This document shows, piece after piece, positions 54,441 to 62,180 of a DNA stretch of 64,000 nucleotides (position 1 is its first letter; each line of letters starts with the position of its first letter). The translations under genes were made by a program, and so were the position numbers. Below the pieces are notes generated by a model, which was given only the letters and a program-made list of their open reading frames with translations, was not told the DNA's origin and did no database searches. Location of the stretch: assembly GCA_004020545.1 (NCBI GenBank), contig SAQE01000017.1:1-64000 (forward strand). The letters run 5' to 3'. The stretch is from Mesorhizobium sp. GTDB lineage: Bacteria > Pseudomonadota > Alphaproteobacteria > Rhizobiales > Rhizobiaceae.

Positions 54441-54830
54441 ATGGGTGCGCTCATGCCACGTCCAGTCGCTGCCGCTACGGCGACGGAGAATGCCGTCATC
54501 ACCAAGGCCACGCTGCGCGCGGCCGACCTGCTCGATATCACCGCGAGAACGCTGGCGCTGGTCATCGGCGTCTCGGAAGCGACGGTCTCGCGCATGCGCA
54601 AGCAGGAATTCCTGCTCGAGCGCGGCACCAAGCCGTTCGAGCTTGCGGTGCTGTTCGTCCGGCTGTTCCGCTCGCTCGACGCCATCGTCGGCGGCGACGA
54701 GACCGTCGCCCGGGCATGGCTGAAGAACCCGAACACGGCGCTCGACGGCACGCCGATTGAAAAAATCCTCACCATTGCCGGACTTGTCGATGTCATCGCC
54801 TACCTGGACTCCCGACGCGCTCTCGTCTGA
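54441..54830 (+). CDS. Xre/MbcA/ParS-type antitoxin
   Basis: 129 residues. An N-terminal helix-turn-helix-like segment (LDITARTLALVIGVSEATVSRMRKQEFLL) and the C-terminal toxin-binding domain (FELAVLFVRLFRSLDAIVGGDETVARAWLKNPNTALDGTPIEKI) are characteristic of antitoxins paired with RES toxins. It overlaps the toxin gene by 41 bases. It blocks the toxin active site and probably represses the operon. Confidence 0.93.
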   Translation: MGALMPRPVAAATATENAVITKATLRAADLLDITARTLALVIGVSEATVSRMRKQEFLLERGTKPFELAVLFVRLFRSLDAIVGGDETVARAWLKNPNTALDGTPIEKILTIAGLVDVIAYLDSRRALV

Positions 54831-55557
54831 GGCCGTCAGGCTCGAAGGCAAGTATTGGCGGATGGTCGAGGCGCAGCACCGCGTCTCGACGCTCAAGCTC
54901 GTCGACACGCTCGACGAACAGGGCCTGCTCGAGGATCTCATCGAGGAGACCAAGCCGCGGATCCCGCTCGAATGCCGCCATCTTCATTATCTTCTGGCGA
55001 CACCCTTCCGCTACGGTTCGATCTATCCGTATGGCTCGCGCTTCCGCCGCGCGGGCAAGACCAAAGGCGTCTACTACGCCGCCGAAACCATGCTGACGGC
55101 CGTGGCGGAAATGGCCTTCTACCGCTTGCTGTTCTTCGCTGAATCGCCGCAGACGCAATGGCCGAACGACGCGGCCGAATACACCGCCTTTGCCGCGGCG
55201 ATCAAATGCGAGCGGGCTATCGACTTCACCCGGCCGCCGCTCGACCGCGACGAGAAGGCCTGGACGCATCCGACCGACTATGCCGCTTGTCAGGCCATCG
55301 CCGACGTCGCGCGCGAGGCCGAGATGCAGGCGATCCGCTATCGTTCGGCGCGCGATCCGAAGGGCGCCAACATCGCGCTGCTGACGTGCAAGGGCTTTGC
55401 CAAGGCCAAGCCTCTCGAACCTCACACGTGGCGCATCCGCATCGGCTCGCTCGGCGTCCAGGCGATCTGCGAATTCCCCGACAAGCGGCTCGAATTCTCG
55501 CGCACAGCCTTTGCCGATCCAAGACTGGCGAACATGCGCTGGGAGCGCTCCCGCTGA
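54790..55557 (+). CDS. RES-domain toxin
   Basis: 255 residues. The RES core reads YLLATPFRYGSIYPYGSRFRRAG with the conserved Arg and Tyr, GVYYAAETMLTAVAEMAFYR with the catalytic-region Glu, and later IRYRSARDPKGANIALL. Toxins of this family degrade NAD+. The start at 54790 (MSSPTWTPD) lies inside the antitoxin gene, the usual coupling. With the dyad upstream it forms a complete type II module. Confidence 0.92.
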   Translation: MSSPTWTPDALSSEAVRLEGKYWRMVEAQHRVSTLKLVDTLDEQGLLEDLIEETKPRIPLECRHLHYLLATPFRYGSIYPYGSRFRRAGKTKGVYYAAETMLTAVAEMAFYRLLFFAESPQTQWPNDAAEYTAFAAAIKCERAIDFTRPPLDRDEKAWTHPTDYAACQAIADVAREAEMQAIRYRSARDPKGANIALLTCKGFAKAKPLEPHTWRIRIGSLGVQAICEFPDKRLEFSRTAFADPRLANMRWERSR

Positions 55558-55566
55558 CGTTTCGAC

Positions 55567-56271
55567 CTAAGCAAGGATGTTCACGGCACGCGCGGCCACC
55601 AGCGCGATCGTCAACAGCGAGATCATCGCCTCGGCCATCATCAGGAGCTTGGCGCGTTGGGTGAGCGGCAAGGTGTCGGTCGGCGAAAACGCCGTCGCGT
55701 TGGTGAACGCAAGAAACACGTAATCGACAAAGCCGGGCACCCAGTCGCGGGTTTCGCGGTCTGGCAGCGTCATCTGCGGGAACAGGAAATCGGCATGCGC
55801 GCGCTTGACCAGGCCGCAGGTCGGCGGGCCGCCGCGATCGGTGCTCCAGAACCACAGCGCGAAGACGATGACGTTGGTGACCCAGATGTTGAGCGCGTCG
55901 ACCAGCAGCGTCGTGCCGGCGCCGGCATGGCCTTCGAGCAGCGCCCTGACCAGGAAGACCAGCGAGCCGCAATTCATGATGCTGATGACGCCGGTCATGA
56001 CCAAGGCGGTGCGGCGGATGAAGACGCGGAACCGGCCGATCGCGTACCAATGTTCATGGTCGACGGCCTTCTGCGTCGCCATTTGCGTCCAGGCCGTCGC
56101 GATCGACAGCGGCACCAGCAGCGCCGCCTCGATTGCGGGCGCGAGCCAGCGCGGACCGAACGACAGGTCGTTGATGACCAGAAGCTGCAGGCAGATGACG
56201 ACAAGCACCGCCGCGCGCGCCGACCAGAAGTCGATCGCGCGGTGATGGACGATGGCATGCTCGTGACGCAT
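55567..56271 (-). CDS. DUF1345-like integral membrane protein
   Basis: 234 residues with five hydrophobic segments. The C-terminal part GFVDYVFLAFTNATAFSPTDTLPL, then AKLLMMAEAMISLLTIALVAARAVNIL, resembles the pore-region layout of DUF1345/two-TM ion-channel proteins (FTNATAF being a filter-like loop). That is only a resemblance. Start at the Met at 56271 is preferred over an upstream Met. Confidence 0.7.
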   Translation of the reverse strand: MRHEHAIVHHRAIDFWSARAAVLVVICLQLLVINDLSFGPRWLAPAIEAALLVPLSIATAWTQMATQKAVDHEHWYAIGRFRVFIRRTALVMTGVISIMNCGSLVFLVRALLEGHAGAGTTLLVDALNIWVTNVIVFALWFWSTDRGGPPTCGLVKRAHADFLFPQMTLPDRETRDWVPGFVDYVFLAFTNATAFSPTDTLPLTQRAKLLMMAEAMISLLTIALVAARAVNILA

Positions 56272-56459
56272 GGCGGAACCTGTGCCGTGTGCGCGGTTTC
56301 TCGGCCGCGGCGGCGACACCTCCACCTCAATCTTGGTCTTGCGATGGTCGCGTAACTATAAATTTTCGTAAGGTTTGACCGGACGCCTTGCCGCGCCGGT
56401 CCCACACGAAAAGAGCGCCGGATTTGCTCCGGCGCAGGGTTCGATCGCCAGCAGTTGGC

Positions 56460-57833
56460 TCAGGCGCTGGCGGCCTGCTTGTGCTGGACCGGATGGCTCT
56501 TCTTCAAGAGGTCCGAGACCAGGAAGGCGAGTTCGATCGCCTGGTCGGCGTTAAGGCGCGGATCGCAATGCGTGTGGTAGCGATCCTGCAGATTCTCGGC
56601 GGTGATGGCGCGGGCGCCGCCCGTGCATTCGGTGACGTTCTTGCCGGTCATCTCGACATGGATGCCGCCCGGATGCGTGCCTTCCGCGCGATGCACCTCG
56701 AAGAAGGTCTGCACTTCCTTGAGAATGCGGTCGAAGGGCCGCGTCTTGTAGCCGGCCGCCTCGATGGTGTTGCCATGCATAGGGTCGGACGACCACACCA
56801 CGTTGCGGCCTTCCTTTTTGACCGCCCGCACCAGCTTCGGCAGATGCTCGGCGACCTTGTCGGATCCAAAGCGCGCGATCAGCGTCAGCCGCCCCGGCTC
56901 GTTCTCGGGGTTGAGCAGGTCGATCAGTTCCAAGAGGCCGTCCGGCGACAGCGACGGGCCGCATTTCAGGCCGAGCGGGTTCTTGATGCCGCGGCAATAC
57001 TCGACATGCGCATGGTCGGGCTGGCGGGTGCGGTCGCCGATCCAGATCATGTGGCCCGAGGTCGCATACCAGTCGCCCGAGGTCGAGTCGACGCGGGTCA
57101 ACGCTTCTTCATAACCCAGCAGCAGCGCCTCGTGGCTGGTGTAGAAGTCGGTCTCGCGCAGCGCGAAATTGGTCTCCGAGGTGATACCGACCGCGCGCAT
57201 GAAATCCATCGTCTCGGTGATGCGGTTGGCGAGCGACTCGTACTTCTCGCCTTGCGGGCTGTCGGCCACGAAGCCCAGCATCCAGCGGTGCACGTTCTCG
57301 AGACTGGCGTAGCCGCCCTGCGCGAAGGCACGCAGAAGATTGAGCGTCGCCGCCGACTGGCGGTAGGCCATCTCCTGCCTGGCCGGATCGGGGATGCGCG
57401 ACTTGGCGTCGAACTCGATGCCATTGATGATGTCGCCGCGATAGCTTGGCAGCGTCACGCCGGCCTTGGTCTCGCTGTCGGAGGAGCGCGGCTTGGCGAA
57501 CTGACCGGCGACGCGGCCGACCTTCACCACCGGCTGCGCGCCGGCGAAGGTGAGCACCACCGACATCTGCAGGAAGACGCGGAAGAAGTCGCGGATGTTG
57601 TCCGCGCCATGCTCGGCAAAGCTCTCGGCGCAGTCGCCACCCTGGAGCAGGAAAGCTTCGCCGGCAGCGACCGCCGCCAGTTGCTTCTTCAGCTTGCGCG
57701 CCTCACCGGCAAAAACGAGCGGCGGGTAGGTGGCAAGCCGCGCTTCCGTGACCTCCAGCGCCGCAAGGTCCGGATAGGTCGGAACCTGCTTGATCGGCTT
57801 TGCTCTCCACGAATTCGGCGACCATTTCGTCAT
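56460..57833 (-). CDS. 3-deoxy-7-phosphoheptulonate synthase, class II
   Basis: 457 residues. The class II DAHP synthase motifs are [32 protein letters not shown] and [18 protein letters not shown]. It joins phosphoenolpyruvate and erythrose 4-phosphate at the entry of the shikimate pathway. This plant-like class is the usual one in rhizobia. Start taken at the Met giving [14 protein letters not shown]. Confidence 0.96.
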   Translation of the reverse strand: MTKWSPNSWRAKPIKQVPTYPDLAALEVTEARLATYPPLVFAGEARKLKKQLAAVAAGEAFLLQGGDCAESFAEHGADNIRDFFRVFLQMSVVLTFAGAQPVVKVGRVAGQFAKPRSSDSETKAGVTLPSYRGDIINGIEFDAKSRIPDPARQEMAYRQSAATLNLLRAFAQGGYASLENVHRWMLGFVADSPQGEKYESLANRITETMDFMRAVGITSETNFALRETDFYTSHEALLLGYEEALTRVDSTSGDWYATSGHMIWIGDRTRQPDHAHVEYCRGIKNPLGLKCGPSLSPDGLLELIDLLNPENEPGRLTLIARFGSDKVAEHLPKLVRAVKKEGRNVVWSSDPMHGNTIEAAGYKTRPFDRILKEVQTFFEVHRAEGTHPGGIHVEMTGKNVTECTGGARAITAENLQDRYHTHCDPRLNADQAIELAFLVSDLLKKSHPVQHKQAASA

Positions 57834-57855
57834 CGCTGCACCCAAACGCCCTTTC

Positions 57856-57930
57856 AGAGCAATTCCCGGAAAAGTGTGAAACGTTTAGGCTCGGCGACTT
57901 CGCCGTGTCCATCGTCCGGAATTGCGTCAA
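57856..57930 (+). repeat. dispersed intergenic repeat, family 1, copy E (truncated)
   Basis: AGAGCAATTCCCGGAAAAGTG, the GGCTCGGCGACTTCGCCG hairpin and CGTCCGGAATTGCGTC; the terminal AGAGCGG palindrome of the other copies is absent. Confidence 0.8.
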
Positions 57931-58067
57931 TCGAACAAGCAGGCGCCCTCGCCCGCAAAACCCTGTCACCAGGATCGCGGCTCCTTACACGAAGCCGATT
58001 TCCTATTCTAGACGGGAATTTCAGCAGTGGCGAATGCCTTCGCCTGCCAGGGCGCGCGGCGAAGCCG

Positions 58068-61000
58068 TTAGGCGGCTTTGTCGACCAACCGCGCCAATTG
58101 CGTCATCACCACTGCCGATCCGGCCAAGCGTTTCTCTGCGTTCGGCCAGTCGCGGATGAAGACGACGCTGTGATCGGCCCTGATCTTGGCCAGAGAGCCC
58201 TGCTCGCCGATGAACTTGACCAGCCCGACGGGATTGGGGAATTCGCGCTTGCGGAAATGGATGACGACGCCCTTGGGTCCGGCGTCGAGCTTCTCGACAT
58301 TGGCCTTGCGGCAGAGCGCCTTGATGAAGACGATCTTCAAGAGGTGCGTCACCTCCTCCGGCAGCGGCCCGAAACGGTCGATCAGCTCGGCGCCGAAGCC
58401 ATCGATCTCCTCGGTGGTTTCGAGTTCGCCGAGGCGGCGGTAGAGCGCCATCCTGAGCTGCAAATCGGGCACGTAGCTTTCCGGGATCATCACGGCCGTG
58501 CCGACCGCGATCTGCGGCGACCAGCCGCCATCCTGCACTTCGCCCGAATCCTTCACCTCGGCCACCGCCTCCTCCAGCATCTGCTGGTAAAGCTCGAAAC
58601 CGACCTCCTTGATGTGGCCGGACTGCTCTTCGCCGAGAAGATTGCCGGCGCCCCGGATGTCGAGGTCATGGCTGGCAAGCTGGAAGCCGGCGCCGAGCGT
58701 GTCGAGCGACTGCAGCACCTTCAGCCGGCGCTCGGCCGTGTCGGTGAGCTTGCGGTTCGCCGGCAGCGTGAACAGCGCGTAGGCGCGCACCTTCGAGCGG
58801 CCGACGCGGCCGCGCAACTGATAGAGTTGGGCCAGGCCGAACATGTCGGCGCGATGGATGATCAGCGTGTTGGCGGTCGGGATGTCGAGGCCGGATTCGA
58901 CGATTGTCGTCGACAGGAGCACGTCGTACTGGCCGTCGTAAAAGGCATTCATGATGTCGTCGAGTTCGCCGGCCGGCATCTGCCCGTGGGCGACCGCCAC
59001 CTTCAGCTCCGGCACGGATTCCTTCAGGAAATCATGGATTTCGGCAAGATCGCTGATGCGCGGCACGACATAGAAGGAATGGCCGCCGCGATAGCGCTCG
59101 CGCAGCAGCGTCTCGCGGATGACCAGCGGATCGAATGGCGAGATGAAGGTGCGCACCGCCATGCGGTCGACCGGAGGTGTGGCGATCAGCGACAGTTCGC
59201 GCACACCGGTCAGCGCCAGTTGCAGCGTGCGCGGGATCGGCGTCGCCGACAGCGTCAGCACATGCACGTCGTTCTTGAGCTCCTTCAGCCGCTCCTTGTG
59301 CTTGACGCCGAAATGCTGCTCCTCGTCGATGATCAGCAGGCCGAGATTCTTGAAAGAGATCGAGCTGCCGAGCAGCGCATGGGTGCCGACGACGATGTCG
59401 ACCGTGCCTTCGGCGATGCCTTTCTTGGTCTCGGCCAGTTCCTTTGAGCCGACCAGGCGCGACGCCTGCGCGATGCGGATCGGCAGGCCGGAGAAGCGCT
59501 GCGAGAAGGTCTTGAAGTGCTGGCGCGACAGCAATGTCGTTGGCACCACCACCGCGACCTGGAATCCTTCCATCGCCGCGATGAAAGCGGCGCGCAGCGC
59601 CACTTCCGTCTTGCCGAAGCCGACGTCGCCGCAGACCAGCCGATCCATCGGCTTGCCGGCGCCGAGATCGTCCATGACGGAATCGATCGCCGTCTGCTGG
59701 TCGTCGGTTTCCTCATAGGAAAAGCGGGCGGCGAACTCGCCATAGAGGCCTTCAGCCGGGATCATGGCCGGCGCGGCGCGCATCTGCCGCTCCGCGGCGA
59801 TGCGGATCAACTGCCCGGCCATGTCGAGCAGGCGCCGCTTCAGCCGCGCCTTGCGCGCCTGCCAGGCGCCGCCGCCGAGCTTGTCGAGCGGGGCCTCGGC
59901 CGAATCCGAGCCGTAGCGTGACAGAAGCTCGATGTTTTCCACCGGCAGAAACAGGCGGTCGTCGCCGGCATAATGGATTTCGAGACAATCATGCGGCGCG
60001 CCGACCGCCTCGATGGTGCGCAAGCCGACGAAGCGGCCGATGCCATGATCGGCATGGACGACGATGTCGCCGGAAGACAGCGACGTGGCCTCCGCGATGA
60101 AGTCGGAGGCGCGCTTCTTGCGCTTCGAGCGGCGGATCAGCCTGTCGCCAAGAATGTCCTGCTCGGCGACGACGACCATGTCGTCGGTCTCGAAGCCCGA
60201 TTCGAGCGGCATCACGGCGAGCCCCGCCTGCCCCGGCTCGAGCTTTTCAACCTCGGCAAGCGTGGCGACGGGCTTCAGGTTGCCGAGATGGTGTTCGGCG
60301 AGGATCTGGCTGAGACGGTCGAGCGAGCCCTCTGTCCAGCCGGCGACGATGACGCGGCGGCGCGCCGCACGCTCGTCGGCAATATGCTTTACGACAACGT
60401 CGAAGACATTGATGTTGGGGTCGGCGCGCTCCTCGGCGAAACTGCGGCCATGCCGCGAGCCGGCATGGAAGACTTTCCTGCCGCCGACATCGGGCGCATC
60501 GAAGACGGTGAAGTCGATGTCCTCGCGCGGCCCGAGCGAAGCTTTGAGGTTCTCCGGCGAGAGATAGAGCAGGTCCGGCGCCACTGGCTTATAGGGTACT
60601 GCATCCTTCAGCGCGCCGTCGGCCTGCTTGCGGCGAGCCTCATAGTGGTCGAGGATCAGCGTGTGGCGCTCGGCCAGCGCCTCATGCGCCAGATGGTCAA
60701 AGACAACCGGCGCATCCGGCAGATAGTCGAACACCGTCTCCAGCCGTTCGTAGAAGAAGGGCAGCCAGTGCTCCATGCCGGCGAAGCGGCGCCCTTCACT
60801 GACCGCGGCATAGAGCGCGTCGTCGCGCGAGGGAGCGCCGAAGGCCTCGATATAGGAGCGGCGGAAGCGGCTGATCGTCTCGGGCGTCAGCGCCACCTCG
60901 CTCATCGCCTGCAGCGCCATCGACTTGCGCTGTCCGGTGGTGCGCTGGGTCGCCACGTCGAAAATGCGGATCGATTCCAGCGTGTCGCCGAAAAAGTCGA

Positions 61001-61565
61001 GCCTCAGCGCCTCGCTCCAGCCGGGCGCGAAGAGGTCGAGGATGCCGCCGCGCACCGCGAACTCGCCGACGTCGCGCACGGTCGGCACGCGCTCGAAGCC
61101 AGAGGTCTCCAGCCGCGCGATCAACACGTTCATGTCGATCTGGTTGCCGGGCTTGGCATGGAAGGTCTGCGCTTCGATCAGCCCGGCCGGCGGAATGCGC
61201 TGCAGCAGCGCATTGGCGGTGGTGAGGATCACGGCGCGATGCGGCTTCCTGGCGAGCGCAATGATGGCGGAAAGCGCATCGAGCCGCCGCGCCGCGGCAT
61301 CCGCGCCGGGCGAAACACGGTCGTAGGGCAGACAGTCCCAGGCGGGCAGTTCCAGCACCGGCAGGCCGGGCGCCGCGAAAGCCAGCGCATCGATGATCGC
61401 CGGCAGCCGCTGGCCGTCACGCGCGACGAACAGCACCGGCTTGTCGGGCGCGATCTCTTGTGCCGTCCGCACCAGCGCGAAGGCTTCGTAGCCGTCGGCG
61501 ACGCCGTCGACGACGAACTGGCCGGCGCGGCCCTTGGGCAGGCCGATGGAAGGGATGAGGCTCAT
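58068..61565 (-). CDS. mfd: transcription-repair coupling factor
   Basis: 1165 residues. The UvrB-like N-terminal module, the RNA-polymerase-interacting domain, and the helicase core with VCGDVGFGKTEVALRAAF (Walker A), LIIDEEQHFG (DEEQ box) and LHQL/QLRGRVGRS motif VI are all present. The C-terminal TRCF domain ends the chain. It removes stalled RNA polymerase and recruits UvrA. Downstream of sdhE by 14 bases on the same strand. Confidence 0.97.
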   Translation of the reverse strand: MSLIPSIGLPKGRAGQFVVDGVADGYEAFALVRTAQEIAPDKPVLFVARDGQRLPAIIDALAFAAPGLPVLELPAWDCLPYDRVSPGADAAARRLDALSAIIALARKPHRAVILTTANALLQRIPPAGLIEAQTFHAKPGNQIDMNVLIARLETSGFERVPTVRDVGEFAVRGGILDLFAPGWSEALRLDFFGDTLESIRIFDVATQRTTGQRKSMALQAMSEVALTPETISRFRRSYIEAFGAPSRDDALYAAVSEGRRFAGMEHWLPFFYERLETVFDYLPDAPVVFDHLAHEALAERHTLILDHYEARRKQADGALKDAVPYKPVAPDLLYLSPENLKASLGPREDIDFTVFDAPDVGGRKVFHAGSRHGRSFAEERADPNINVFDVVVKHIADERAARRRVIVAGWTEGSLDRLSQILAEHHLGNLKPVATLAEVEKLEPGQAGLAVMPLESGFETDDMVVVAEQDILGDRLIRRSKRKKRASDFIAEATSLSSGDIVVHADHGIGRFVGLRTIEAVGAPHDCLEIHYAGDDRLFLPVENIELLSRYGSDSAEAPLDKLGGGAWQARKARLKRRLLDMAGQLIRIAAERQMRAAPAMIPAEGLYGEFAARFSYEETDDQQTAIDSVMDDLGAGKPMDRLVCGDVGFGKTEVALRAAFIAAMEGFQVAVVVPTTLLSRQHFKTFSQRFSGLPIRIAQASRLVGSKELAETKKGIAEGTVDIVVGTHALLGSSISFKNLGLLIIDEEQHFGVKHKERLKELKNDVHVLTLSATPIPRTLQLALTGVRELSLIATPPVDRMAVRTFISPFDPLVIRETLLRERYRGGHSFYVVPRISDLAEIHDFLKESVPELKVAVAHGQMPAGELDDIMNAFYDGQYDVLLSTTIVESGLDIPTANTLIIHRADMFGLAQLYQLRGRVGRSKVRAYALFTLPANRKLTDTAERRLKVLQSLDTLGAGFQLASHDLDIRGAGNLLGEEQSGHIKEVGFELYQQMLEEAVAEVKDSGEVQDGGWSPQIAVGTAVMIPESYVPDLQLRMALYRRLGELETTEEIDGFGAELIDRFGPLPEEVTHLLKIVFIKALCRKANVEKLDAGPKGVVIHFRKREFPNPVGLVKFIGEQGSLAKIRADHSVVFIRDWPNAEKRLAGSAVVMTQLARLVDKAA

Positions 61566-61579
61566 GGGTTATGCGTTTT

Positions 61580-61867
61580 TCAAAATGTCAGGGTCCGGCG
61601 CGACGCCAGGATCTTGTGCAGCACCGCGCAATCGATATCGGGCGGAACCGGGCGTTCGCCGGTGATCATCGGCAGGAATTCGGTGTCGGGGATTTCGAGG
61701 AGCTTTTCATATTGGTCGATTTCGTCGCCGGTCAAGGCGCCGATCTCGGCATCGGCGAAGGAACCGAGGATGAGGTCCATCTCGCGCATGCCGCGGTGCC
61801 AGGAGCGGAACAGGAGCTTGCGCCGGCGGGCGTCGAGCCCCTCGCTTGATCGTTGTGTTCCGGTCAC
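61580..61867 (-). CDS. sdhE: succinate dehydrogenase flavinylation factor SdhE
   Basis: 95 residues from a GTG. RRKLLFRSWHRGMREMDLILGSF contains the diagnostic RGMREMD motif needed for covalent FAD attachment to SdhA. The rest is the small five-helix fold. Neighbouring mfd and recG is the common alphaproteobacterial order. Confidence 0.94.
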   Translation of the reverse strand: MTGTQRSSEGLDARRRKLLFRSWHRGMREMDLILGSFADAEIGALTGDEIDQYEKLLEIPDTEFLPMITGERPVPPDIDCAVLHKILASRRTLTF

Positions 61868-61973
61868 TGCGCAGCATCCCTGTTCGAGCGGCGCATATAG
61901 CGTGGATAGCGACCGGTGTCAGCCTTGCAAGGCAAAGTAAGACACCCGACAATCAACCTGAAATGATTGCATT

Positions 61974-62028
61974 CCTTCGCGCCCCTCTCTGTCCTGCCGG
62001 ACATCTCCCCCACTTGGGGGGAGATCGG
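61974..62028 (+). repeat. inverted repeat, left arm
   Basis: About 55 bp including CCTCTCTGTCCTGCCGGACA and a CTCCCCC-ACTT-GGGGGGAG hairpin. The right arm at 62088-62142 is its near reverse complement, differing at a handful of positions. Confidence 0.85.
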
Positions 62029-62087
62029 ACGGCACCTCCGCTTTCGCCAATCTTCAAGGTTGCAGAACGGACGCGGCGCCGAAGCTG

Positions 62088-62142
62088 CCAATCTCCCCCC
62101 TTGTGGGGGAGATGTCCTCCAGGACAGAGGGGGGCGCGAAGG
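62088..62142 (-). repeat. inverted repeat, right arm
   Basis: Reverse complement of the left arm at 61974-62028 with a few changes. The roughly 60 bases between the arms are unique. Each arm contains its own CTCCCCC/GGGGGAG hairpin, so the whole could fold into a large cruciform. Confidence 0.85.
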
Positions 62143-62180
62143 AACTCGGGCTATCCAGATTCTCAACGGGCGCAGCGCTA

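Noticed and set aside
56388-61940. Very long plus-strand frames opposite DAHP synthase and mfd
   Set aside because: Same antisense effect. The minus-strand proteins carry all expected motifs over the same bases.
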